Under the pieces are notes generated by a model. The model did no database searches, was not told where the DNA came from, and was given only the letters and a program-made list of their open reading frames with translations. Positions 48,822-59,600 of a DNA stretch of 64,000 nucleotides are shown in pieces (position 1 is the first letter of the stretch; every line of letters begins with the position of its first letter). The stretch spans positions 5,894,501-5,958,500 of the forward strand of contig OX485808.1 in assembly GCA_950295325.1 (NCBI GenBank). Direction: 5' to 3'. The position numbers and the translations under genes were made by a program. Source of the DNA: Polytrichum commune. Lineage: Eukaryota > Streptophyta > Polytrichopsida > Polytrichales > Polytrichaceae.

Positions 48822-50160
48822 TGAGTATAACCTTCCAATCATAAATGTTGATTCCATCTTTTAATTGAATTTGGAAATTGTCTTAAATTTGTAAAGAAAT
48901 AATTTATCAAAGGCATTATTCTTGTCTCATTGTACGTAATGTTATAAAACTCTATCATTTCATGTCTAAAATAATATCATTTGGTATATCCAATTTTCGT
49001 CTAGCAGAAGTCCATACATTGAAAAATACATGTTTAATTTCTTTTTCTAGGAAATAGGTGTGGATAACTATTTTATTTTGTGCTATTTTTGTCCTTGAAC
49101 TTATACTCAAAGTGTTCATTGGAAGTTTCCATGAAGACTTAGGAAAGACCTGAGGTCTTGAGCATATATTACTTCCACCTTGACTAGAGAAAAGAAAAGA
49201 AAAATCATTGGTGTTCATACACCAACATGGATGAGAGCTCGTTATCCAATAAACTAATTATGGGTTTAGCAATGATGTAGTATAGTCATTTGGAAGGTGG
49301 GCTCTATAAGACAACCCTGACCAAATAATCAAAGTGGCCTACAATACATTAATTATTTCCACACTTTTAGGACAATTTAGTGCACATATTTTTACAACTT
49401 AGAGTTTACTATACACTCCAAGACAAATAACTTTTGGATTTGGTAATTGTAAATGGCTATCGTGATAATCATGTTCTCCAACTTCTACCAATCATATGTA
49501 CACAACAAAACTTGTATTGCTATACCAAATCTAAGATGAAACATCAACAAAAATTGGATTGAAGATCAAGCGTCCCATATTTTAGTTATGGTTATTGGAA
49601 GTGCATTTTATTGATTCCTTAATTGCATGTCTTCCCAATTGTGTTCAATATTGATGTGTGGATATATGGAGTAGTTGATGAATTCGATGATATGTGCCTT
49701 CATAATATTTGTTCTTCCTCACCTAACCATAAACCAATCAAATATAGGTGTTCAATTAAGAAATGTAACCAAATAACACCAGGATAGCTTAAACAGTGTA
49801 GTAATTCCGAAGCTGTCTATGGTCACATGGACAACATCACAGTCATCACAACAATCAATAGAAGGTCAATCCAGCTCAGTTCAAGATAGCTTCAACACAC
49901 ACGAGATTTTGATTTAGTGCCTTTGGTGCTTGAAAGTGGCCATATATCTACTGCACCAACAATTTAGTATACACATATCCGGTATTGTACCAGTCACTTT
50001 ATTCATGTGACCTTATTTTTCACCAACAAACCCAACTCTATTCACATGCACTCATCACTACAATTGCGGCCGACGCAATGCAATTCATTCAACAACACTG
50101 GTCAAGTCTTCGACTCAGTCCTACCACATGGAGAATAACAAAGTAAGGCAAGGTAAGGAA
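48822..50160. other. Stretch with no recognised feature
   Basis: It is AT-rich. It lies downstream of the selenium-binding-protein pseudogene and may include its former 3' untranslated region. Nothing else is identified. Confidence 0.4.
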
Positions 50161-50368
50161 AGGAAAGGAAAGGTCGAGCTTCTAAAGCCAGATATCTGAA
50201 GTGCAGTCACCGCCGGGATAACGCATCTTGTGTGCGAGGGCAGGCCCTTCAGGATCTTTGCCAAAATCAACAAAGAAATTGGGGTTGAGAGACAACCCGC
50301 CGTTTACATTATCGACGTCGATCTGAATCATGTGCGAGCCTTTCTCGACCATGGAAGGGTAAAATTGC

Positions 50369-50780
50369 CTCGGGGAGTGCACTTGAAGTTAAGACTAGGA
50401 ATCACGTGAGTGCGTACTTTTGACCCCCCTATGTATGTACTAAAAAATCATCTAAAATTTGTAAAAGAAATATGAAGTTGTTAAACACAATCTAAAGTTC
50501 TTGTTGTATAAATTTCAAAAAAATAATCAATTACAAATATTTTTAAATTGATTTTTGAAGCAAAAAACAGTGCATTTTAGTTCAAACTCCTATCATTTAA
50601 AAAAAATTTTAAAACTTTTTGTTCTAAAATTTATACCAAGTGATAGATATATACGTAATGATTTGGCACTTAAAAACTCTTAATTTAAAAACTCTTTTAA
50701 GGCCAAGTATTGTAGGGGGGTATGCCATTAAAACGCACTCACATGTATTCCTAATCTTAACTTTAAGTGCACTCCCCGGG
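50369..50780. mobile_element. hAT-like MITE inside the last SBP exon
   Basis: Inverted ends of nearly 70 bp begin C(T/C)CGGGGAGTGCACTT. The 8-bp duplication AAAATTGC lies at 50,361-50,368 and 50,781-50,788. The reading frame on both sides joins perfectly to the SBP protein when the element and one duplication are set aside. The 8-bp duplication suggests hAT. Confidence 0.85.
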
Positions 50781-50951
50781 AAAATTGCTGGTCCCATGCA
50801 CTGAAGAGGGAGTTGGAAGTGTAGAGGCGCTTCCCATCTAGACTCAATTGGATGATTCGTGGTCCGCCTCTCAACTTTGTGCCCTACACAAAAAGGAATA
50901 GAACATAACTTAGTTCATGCTAAGCTTGAGATTTAAAATATCCACGTATAA

Positions 50952-51068
50952 TGGGCACTTTATGCTAGAGCTTGAGGGCCCATGACCATTGGCATCTGAA
51001 TCCCTCATAATGAGTTTCGAGCCCTCATAATTTTGTGGTCAATGCCCTTGGTCAGTGTAAAGTGGCTG
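50952..51068. mobile_element. Short GGGCACTTTA element in an SBP intron
   Basis: This is a 117-bp relative of the GGGCCACTT family. 'gggcactttatg...gagggccc' is mirrored by 'gagccctc...gtaaagtggc', with TAA on both sides. It lies between the two SBP exons. Confidence 0.55.
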
Positions 51069-51744
51069 TAAGATTTTGATTGCAAATAATCACAAACACT
51101 GCAAGGTTTAAGATAATGAATGCTTGTCCTAAGGCTCAATACTAACTTATGAGCAACACAAATTGAAAGATGTAGAACAATCCAATCACATGTAGAAACA
51201 GTGGCTCTAAAAACTAGATATTGCATAGAAAGTGTACATTGTATTCCTTCATACTCTTGACAACCGCAAATCCTCAATGGACGAATAAAGCTAATTTGAG
51301 AAGGGTTACATTTCTAAGAATGACGAAACATGAAGTTAACAACAGGTTTAAATCTCTTTATCTGTCAAGCGTTAGTGCAAAAATACAATAAATATGTTTT
51401 AGGTCGATAGCAGCCTTGCTACCGAGTAATTTAGTTCCTAACACTCAGTTATAAGAGAGTCAGCCATGACAATTCTAATCCGTACACTTTTCAATATAAT
51501 GAACAAGTGTTGAACCATTACATAGCACACAGTAGGCCACATGTAATGTATTTACCTGGACATGAGAAACTGTGGATTGCCATTTTTCACCCGAGTCTTT
51601 CTCCACATAGACTTCACCCCCTTCACGAACCAAACCGCCAACCCAAACCTGGCCAGTGAGGACTGGCTTTGCAGGGTCCTCAATATTGTACTGCCGTATA
51701 TCACCGTGGAGCCAGTTGGAGAAGTACAAAATATCTATCATCTA

Positions 51745-52073
51745 CACTAGATATGATATTTAGTGTTTGATTATATTTAGTGTTGTTACCACCCTATCCT
51801 GCTCAACACTAATTTTCAATTCCTTGATAATTAGTGTTAGACATAAATGCGCCACCACTTTCCCTACTGCCACCTCCCTTCTCCTTTTATCATTGTTAAA
51901 TTTTTGTCATATCCTTACTTACACTAAATTTGTGCATGTAACTTCCACATATTACCATAGTTGATATTTAGTGTTTGAGTTTCCATTTATTGTTACTTAC
52001 TTTCATCGGGTTAGTGATATTTAGTGTATGCGTTAGTATTTAGTGTATCAAACACTAAATATCATATTCAGTG
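51745..52073. mobile_element. TA-type MITE inside an SBP exon
   Basis: The 329-bp element has inverted ends CACTAGATATGATATTTAG and the complement of CACTGAATATGATATTTAG. TA is duplicated at 51,743-51,744 and 52,074-52,075. It belongs with the elements at 1,168, 30,121 and 38,959. It splits the codons between the 'LIS' and 'DDR' parts of the SBP sequence. Confidence 0.85.
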
Positions 52074-52199
52074 TAGTGAGATGAGGAAATCGGTTATGAG
52101 TCCGGGCATTTCAGGCAAGGTCCAATTCTGCACCTTCAGTGCAGGCACTGTGATGGCCACCTGGTCATGTGAGCACGTAGCTTGATTTAGTTATTGAAG

Positions 52200-53400
52200 A
52201 GCAAGAATTCCAACTCAACTTTGAATTTAGGAGCGCATTTATTTACCTTTAGCGCCTCAGATCCACGGAAGGTTAGTGGGCCTAATTCGGTTACTTATCT
52301 TGATCGAATACCTATATTTGAGTTGTGTGTGGTTAGGTGTGGGTCTAAGAACAAATACATGTGTAAGACATGTATTTAAAGAGATTGGACTACATGGACA
52401 AAATTTGTCCACTATTCTAGGCACAGGAGTCAACATAATTGGGGGCACCTATATGTTCCTTTCAGAAAGAGAATTTACACTTTGATAATGAAGACATCCA
52501 TGAGCTGAAAATTATAATGAAGTTGGCTATCACCTCGATTTGGATTTGATAAGCATTTGGTACTAATCGCAGTCTCCAAGGAGAAATGGATGCAGAGCTA
52601 AAAGTGTCATTTTTGGACCCACTTACCTTACACCTCACATGTACGATCAATTTTACTCTAATTACATAACCTTCCAACAAATGTGATGGAGGGCAATAGG
52701 TTTTGGCATTGAGATTCATGAGAGTGCAATAGGGGCCCAACACCCCTTGAGATCCTAGGCGAGATCTCACAAGTGATTTCATCCATCATTCAATTTTTCA
52801 CAAAAATCAAGAGTCATTCATTCATTCATTCTCCTTAATTGAAGTGCAAGGTACGTGCTTTTTCATATCTAGCCCCGTGGTGCTAATTTCTGTTTTGGTT
52901 AAGCCAAAATAGGATCCAAATGTGAACATGACTTCAAATGAACTAGAAAAGTCCAACTAAGTAAGTATGAATAGGCTATTGTCTCGAGATTCTAGAAAGT
53001 AGATATAACAAAGACCATAGCCTGATAGGAATGGATATGAACTTTGTTATCTACACATGCGTTTTAGAAAGTATTTAAGGCTAGGAATTCAAGAAGAGGG
53101 GGAGCCCAAAACTTACCCTTTTGTAATATCGGAACTCTGCCAAATTTTCAATTGGAATTGAAATATAAAATGCAAGTGCATTTTGAAGTATTTGTGTGTG
53201 ATACCTATTTGTCCAATCAATTTTATGGTGCTCTATGTAATTAAATTGAATTCAAGGTGCTTGTATTAGATTGCAAGTATTTGATCTTCTCATTGGGATT
53301 TTGGTTCAATCTATGATGAAGGGGTGATTCCTTTGTTAGAAGTACGCAATTACCTCACTAGTGGTTATTAAGAGTTTGGTTTATTGAGTTCTCATTATAT
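52200..53400. other. Stretch with no recognised feature
   Basis: I looked for upstream SBP exons here and found none. Open frames are short and unrelated to known families. Confidence 0.4.
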
Positions 53401-53700
53401 GTCTATGGCTAGATGTAGAGGCACCAGTGATCGTTACACCAGCAGAAGACGAGAACGCGGGGGAAGGCAAGAGAGTTGCGGGAAAGAGAGAGACTGGCGG
53501 GAGCATGAGGAGTCGAGACTCCGAAGCTAGCAGACCAGCCAATGAAGGAAGACAAGCTGGCCGGGTATCGGGGAAGGCGAGGTGGCCGGACAACGGATGA
53601 AGACAAGCTGGCAGACCGGCCAACGGAGGAAGACGAGCTGGCCGGGTATCGGGGAAGGCGAGGTGGCCGGGCATCGGACGAAGGCGAACTGGCGGGTTAC
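53400..53700. repeat. GC-rich minisatellite with 81-bp period
   Basis: 'gctggccgggtatcgggg' followed by 'aaggcgaggtggccgg' occurs at 53,556 and again at 53,637, 81 bp apart, with partial copies around them. The period is a multiple of three, so a minus-strand frame (53,381-53,674) stays open and shows a 27-residue repeat. I see no reason to call it a gene. Confidence 0.6.
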
Positions 53701-53729
53701 TTATAGGGGAATGGACAAACTGGTCCGAG

Positions 53730-55787
53730 CTAGGCTAGGTTACTAGTAGGACCGAACGAACGAATTAGTTTCTGGCCGGGAATAGGGCCCAGTTCACATG
53801 GCCGAAATAGTTAATTGGAAAATGAATGTAAATAGGACCATTTTGAGAAGCGTAGAGGCGCGGTCCTATTCCCGCTTTAGAGCACATGTCAATTAAGTAG
53901 CTTAGGTGATATGAAAAGATATGTAAGTAGGAATTACATGTTAGACTAAATAGATTTAGTCTCTATGAATTAAGACTTTTATAATCAGGCTATATTTAGA
54001 TACAGTGATAAATTTAGCTGAAGCTAACATTTACAAAAATCTACAAATACCTAGATGTAAGACACTATATAAAGGGGCCAAGTTAGGTCCCCTAATACAC
54101 TTCATTTCACTCCGAATATTCTACATGAGTGTCCGAGTCTAGGGCTTTAATTTAGCGGCACGCGTTGGTGCAAATTAACTTAGCGGCACGCGTTGGTGCA
54201 AACTAACTTAGCGGCACGCGTTGGTGCAAATTAACTTAGCGGCACGCGTTGGTGCAAATTAATCTAGTGGCACGCATTGGTGCAAATTGACCTATTCTAC
54301 TTACGGCAAGCGTGGTGCTTCTAGTAGGGAAAAATTGATCGCACGCATGGTGCATCTCTAGTTGATATGTTAAAGAATTAGCAATTGCGGAAGCAAGCTA
54401 ATTCGCGGCCACAAGGTCTCTTACAAGCTTAGAGAATTATCACCCAAATGAATTGAAGAGGAAGTAGGCATACCGAAACCTCGAGTTAGGAAATTACTCC
54501 GAGGCCGGTTAGGGAAATTCTTCACATGCATGTTCATGATCAACGTTGAGACTTCCATATTTGAGCTTTGGTCAAACTATAAATACAAAAAAATAAGGAG
54601 CGGAGGTAAAAAGCAAAAGGGATGGCCGGGTGGCTAGCAAAGCACCCCATAAGCAAAGTTTGGAAACGAGAGGCCGTCAAATTCGGAGGAGACACCTAAG
54701 GTTGTAAGGACTGTGATTACCTTTCCTCCAAAGTGCCTTCGGATTTGAAATAATCAACAAGGGGAATCCACTCGAGAGGTACCTAAGGCTATCAAGTGCA
54801 AAGCGAGCAAGAAGAGATAATCTAAGGGAGGCTAAGCCTTCTCCTCGCTATCATATCCCCTATCCTACTCCTCATTAACCTAATTGTGATTCGGGTAATC
54901 AAAGGGGATTTCACTTAGGAATTTAGGCCAAGACCATGATTTGTGGAATAATCTAAAAGTAGCCAAGTCACGATCTTGCCACCAAATTCCTTATGCCCCT
55001 ATAGGGAATTTGGGAAGAAAAGAGGGATACTTTGGTAATTATATATGCCGGCCATGCCCAAGGTTTGGAATGCCCTTGGGAACATAGATGAGTATTAATC
55101 AAGCACCTTTGAATGTTTATTGGATTTATATGCCCTTATGGAATGAATAGGAATTCCATGACATCAAGGGAAGTAGCTAATTAGTTAGCTTGAAGTTAGT
55201 GAGGGAGTCTACTTGCCTTGAAATAAAACTAAGGTAAGGAACCTCAAATGAATAATTGAGAAACGAGAGAACTCTCATGAGTTGAAGTTAGTGAGAGAGT
55301 ATGCTTGAAGACATAAATGAGAATAGTTCTAGGGGAATCGGAAGATTTTTCATCCAAACCATGAAAGATATTGTATGAACGATGTTCTCCCTAAAACACT
55401 TAACCCTGACATTAGGGTTTCGGGGAACATAAACTTAAAAGACTTGGACACTTTATCCTTAGAGATTTATAAAGGGTTTGTGATTAGAAAAGGATTATGT
55501 TACTCAATCCATATACAATGCAAAAACTAATAAAGGTTTAGGATCACCTAACCTTAACATTAGATTTCGGGGAACATAAACTTGCAATCTTAGGTCAACT
55601 ACACCTTGAGAAATCAAAAGAGCACTGAAGCTACATGTTACAGAATTAAGACAACGGAGAAAGTATACACACCTTCACAAGTATTGGAATCTAAGATGGT
55701 CTAATTTTGGTGGGAGTAACTTCCATGTAAACCGGTTCAGCAGCGGGTTACACCGTCTAAGGCTGAGGGTTGAAGGTGGCCCCAACA
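53730..55787 (+). repeat. Presumed 5' LTR and leader of the Ty3/gypsy element (left border uncertain)
   Basis: The right border is inferred from a CA at 55,786-55,787 just before the primer-binding site. A TATA box (ctatataaagg) lies at 54,065-54,075. The 3' LTR is outside the window, so the left border cannot be fixed by comparison; 53,730 is only the point after the neighbouring minisatellite. Inside are a 28-bp tandem repeat and two related blocks 148 bp apart (about 55,401 and 55,549, 'tttcggggaacataaactt'). Confidence 0.45.
54152..54291 (+). repeat. 28-bp tandem repeat, five units, downstream of the TATA box
   Basis: The unit 'gcggcacgcgttggtgcaaa' plus eight bases starts at 54,155, 54,183, 54,211, 54,239 and 54,267. 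The first four are near-identical, the fifth has changes, and two more degenerate cores follow to about 54,352. It would lie in the transcribed leader of the retrotransposon. Confidence 0.85.
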
Positions 55788-55790
55788 TTT

Positions 55791-55808
55791 TGGCGACCAT
55801 GCTGGGGA
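55791..55808 (+). other. Retrotransposon primer-binding site, tRNA-Arg-like
   Basis: TGGCGACCATGCTGGGGA is complementary to a tRNA 3' end of the form ...GGTCG-CCA. The implied discriminator G and the GGTCG stem fit a tRNA-Arg. The Tat/Ogre group of plant Ty3/gypsy elements uses tRNA-Arg primers, which fits the rest of this element. The exact tRNA was not checked. Confidence 0.6.
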
Positions 55809-55897
55809 ATACGCCACATGGACGTTACACCTACCTAAATTAGGAGATAGAATATACAACATGCAATATTTGGGAGCAAGTTGGATGGCAGGCACCA

Positions 55898-56509
55898 ATG
55901 GAGAACTTGTACTACCTTCATTGTGAGAGAATCCAACAAAGGGATAACGAGAGACGAAAATGGGCGGAAACATTTGGACCACGGAAACAAGATCGTATAG
56001 AACGAGCGGTGCAGCGGAGAATTGAACAATTTAATCTCCGAGGATTCTACGTGCAGGGAAAAGAAGAAAGTGAAGAAGAGGAATTGAAACAGCAAGGAAC
56101 CTTGGCCTTAGGGAGATGGCCATGGGAGTATCCGAAATATGACACAAGCAAGCCAGCGTTAAGAAGATGGGAAGGAACCAAGAAATTTCACGATCTCATG
56201 TGGGATATGCAGAAGATTTATGAGGATCACGTCTGGCAATTATACAAGGAGAGAGAAATAGGTTTCACGTATCGGTCACAATTGGAAAGAGATATCGATG
56301 AATTACCAGAAGAGCTGCAAGCAGCGATTTTCTCCAAGATATGGAATGACGGAAGAGAAGGAATTAGCGCCTATGGACTAGGAGCAACTCGACATCGAGG
56401 TTATCATTACAAGCAAGAAGGATTGTTGTACGATTTGTATGTTAAGAAAATATTTTTACCTCTGTATGGTGGTTTGAACGGTAGGGTGGGAAACCAGGAG
56501 TCCGAATAG
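55898..56509 (+). CDS. Retrotransposon ORF1, unknown function
   Basis: A 203-codon frame lies between the primer-binding site and gag. The product is highly charged (Arg/Glu/Lys), with probable helical stretches and no motif I recognise. It is in the same frame as gag-pol and separated from it by two in-frame TAG codons (56,507-56,509 and 56,561-56,563). An extra ORF before gag is known in Ogre/Tat-type elements. Whether the TAGs are read through, separate two real proteins, or mark decay cannot be decided here. Confidence 0.6.
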   Translation: MENLYYLHCERIQQRDNERRKWAETFGPRKQDRIERAVQRRIEQFNLRGFYVQGKEESEEEELKQQGTLALGRWPWEYPKYDTSKPALRRWEGTKKFHDLMWDMQKIYEDHVWQLYKEREIGFTYRSQLERDIDELPEELQAAIFSKIWNDGREGISAYGLGATRHRGYHYKQEGLLYDLYVKKIFLPLYGGLNGRVGNQESE

Positions 56510-56650
56510 AAGCATCACCAAAAAGAAACAAGGAGAACTTTACTCCAAGTGAATCATCCATAGGCAAACAGGTGGAGTACGGGTGCATTGAGGCGACAGA
56601 GCTGGGAGAGCCGGCCAAGATATGATCCCGAAACACTCTCAGTAGCGTAC

Positions 56651-59600
56651 ATGGTTGACCATGAGGACACATCTAGCACGAGAAGCACATCACCAACCCC
56701 AAGGGAACAAGAAGCAGAGCGGAGGCATGTGGAGCGCATGCACTCTAGAGAAGATTCCGTGAGACGGAACGAACAACAGAAAAGAGAGAGAGAAGAGAGG
56801 TACGCTAGGCGTACGCGTCAAAGAACTACAAGAGAAGAAGAAAATCGAAATGCTTCTGAACCACCGGCAATAGGTTCCCATACCACCAAACCTATCCACC
56901 ATAGAAGTCAAAGTGAAGGAGGAAGTAACGATAAGGCATACAAAGGAGATAAAGAGACAAATGAGGACGACTTAGCTCAAGAAGGAAGCGAGGACGAAGA
57001 TGATTTGATAATAGGTACCCCTCTTGGGACCTATGTTCTAAGAACAAAAGGTACAGGTAAAAGCACTGGTACGCATACCCCGGTAAGTGGGGCGCAGGAT
57101 AAAGGTAAAGCTCATCAAGGAAACACGAACAAGGAAGACCTTCTCAACCACAGGACTTGGGAAGAGTTAAAAAGAAATTTTGAGACACAATTTAGCTACG
57201 AGGATTCTGGTTTCTCCGGAGGGAGCACACAGAACAACCCCGACCAAGAAGTAAAGAAACCTATCAGTCAAGAGGAGTTTGACGAACTAAGGAGGAAATT
57301 TGACGAAAGACTCAGGCAATTTCAAAGCTTTGGGAATAATATAAGTCCCAAGGTCAGCCCTCCGCCATCGAATAAGAACAACCCACTTGGGGGCGGAAGC
57401 AACCCATCCAATCCAGCCAACATGGCTGCACAACCCCGAAGAACGAAGGTTCCCTTACCAACCTATAAAGGTAAGACCGACCCTGATACTTATATGCAGG
57501 AATTTAACAATGTGTGTCTTGCCAACCAGGAAGACACCGATGCGATCAAGCTACAATTATTTCCAGTTACTTTAAAGAAACGGGCACTAGAATGGTATTC
57601 TCAATTTGGCCCACACCATTTCCCGGATTGGCCAGCCTTGGGAGCTGCCTTTCTGACGAGATTTAGATCCAAGAAATCGGAGGGAGAAGTGATTGAGAGT
57701 CTAGGATCCCTCAAGCAAAAGAAAGATGAGACAGTCGAAGAATTTTTTGAAAGAATTATGGTGGAATCATCGAAAATCAATCCACAACCCAGTGATCATT
57801 TCAAGAAGGCATGGTTTCTTAACGGCCTCAAAAAGGAGTACGCCAAACATATTGATCTCATGCCAACTGATGACTTAGAAGAAGCCAAGGCCTCAGCCCG
57901 TAAATTAGAGCTAGGTCAAATGAGGAAAGGAAGACTCCTCGACGAAAGTGACAGTGACGACTCAAGCGACGATTCAGAAGAGGAGCGGAAGAAGAAGAAA
58001 AAAAAATCAAAAAGTAAGAAGAATGACTCGACCAAGGATGACATCAAAACTCTTAGGGAAGAGATTGAAGGACTAGCTCTAGGGAGCAGGAAATTCCGAA
58101 CAGGCATTATTTGCCGGAGATGCCGGAATGAAGGACACTACGTGCAGGAGTGTCAAATGAAGCAGTGTACCAACTGCAACAGCCTAACACACAACACGAG
58201 TGAGTGTGTTTACGAAAGGCACGAATCTCGGAGACCCCGGGATAGGAGATTTGGGGTAAATCAAGTACAACCCCAAACCAATCGAAGGCCAGGAGCAATA
58301 ACTCCTAGGCGAGAAGTGAATGACAGAAGGGTTCGGTTCGAACCGAGGACGGAGTTCAGAAGAGAAGAAAGATCCCCATACAGGGAAAGCGATTACCGGC
58401 GGGAGGCGGGAGGCCCCTACCGGGGAAATGAATATCGCAGAGATGATCGGCCTTATTATAGGCCTAGCGACCACTACAAGGATGATTTCAGAAGGGGAGG
58501 TTATTCCCCTTACAAAACCCAAGATTTCCGGAGGGAAGATGGATACCCCTACCGAGGAGGTCCCAGAGGACCTATCAACCATGACAGGTATGAGTATACC
58601 AGAAGCCTGATGGATAATAACAACACCAAGGCAGCGCCGAGAACTGGGTTCACTGGCGGACCGCAGCGAGATGGCAACACCGACGAGTGTTTTTATTGTC
58701 ATCAGAAGGGACACCGGAAGCCGGATTGTCCACACTTTATTAAACATCAACAGGAGTTGAATGGATTCAGAAATACAAAGCCGGCCGTGGGAGCCAACGT
58801 GGTGTCCCCTGCGGTTTGTGTAATGACAAGAGCCCAACGGGCTGCAGCCGAGGAAGGCAAGGATGACAGTGAGAGTGACGACAGTGATGATGAGGATTCG
58901 AGCAGTGGCAGCTCTGAGGAGCAGGAAGACCACCCGAGAGAAGATAACTCTGATGAAGAGAGAGATGTTGTGCGCGAACCGGACGCACACCCCGATGAAG
59001 ATAAGGATAATGAGGAAAGGCCGATAGGAGCCAATAGCGACGAGTGGAAAGCTGATAGGATAGTCCACCGGGAGGTGAGTAAAACTATCAAGGAAATACA
59101 GGAGGAAGAGGGCGAAGCTCTACCCACGCCAGAGGAGTTTGCACCTTGGTACCCAGAAGAAGAAGAGGCAGAAAAGCCTACGGAACGGAGCCCCGAGAAG
59201 GGAGGCGTCCCAAAGACTACCCAGGCTAGGGTAGACAAGATCTTGGAGAATGTGATGAATCATACGAAAGCAAATATATCAATTGGACAGTTACTTGAAA
59301 TAGCCCCTTATTGCAAGAAGCGAATAATGGCGGCGTTAACACATGATGGGAAGTCAAAAGAACCGACTCAAACATATCAAGTTACGGCAAAGGCATTTGA
59401 TGAGGAAATGCCCATGATATCCGTAATTGTGAAAAACAGGCAGGTACCGAATGCCTTAATCGATGGTGGATCAGGAGTAAACATCATCACTGACACGTTG
59501 AGGAAGAAATTGGGACTCAAGAGGATAGAGCCCGCACCATTCACCATAAAGATGGCTGACCAGAGGAAGGTCATGCCCAAAGGAATTATCCGAGATGTAC

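Larger units (their letters stand above)
50182..52160 (-). pseudogene. SBP1: Selenium-binding protein (methanethiol oxidase family), 3' half, disrupted
   Basis: Minus-strand exon pieces match the C-terminal half of plant SBP1. 52,160-52,076 encodes KVQNWTLPEMPGLITDF. 51,742-51,556 continues with YFSNWLHGDIRQYN and VLTGQVWVGG. 50,883-50,781 gives [18 protein letters not shown]. 50,368-50,182 ends in [13 protein letters not shown] and a TAG stop. Junctions are canonical (…CAG|GTAAAT at 51,556, …GTGTAG|GGC at 50,883, and an acceptor at 52,161). Both exons are split by MITEs: 51,745-52,073 (TA duplication) and 50,369-50,780 (8-bp duplication). Next to the first MITE there is also one extra base ('gatattttg'), shifting the frame. 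Upstream exons are not seen before the retrotransposon at about 53.7 kb; they may lie beyond it. SBP family members are soluble proteins of sulfur-compound metabolism. This copy should be inactive. Confidence 0.9.

Noticed and set aside
53381-53674. Minus-strand 97-codon Pro/Leu-rich frame with a 27-residue repeat
   Set aside because: It follows from the 81-bp GC-rich minisatellite; there are no introns, homologues or start context to support a gene.
58184-59238. Minus-strand frames of 294 and 163 codons
   Set aside because: They oppose the continuous gag-pol frame, which shows zinc knuckles, protease and RT; they are shadows of its Arg- and Glu-rich codons.
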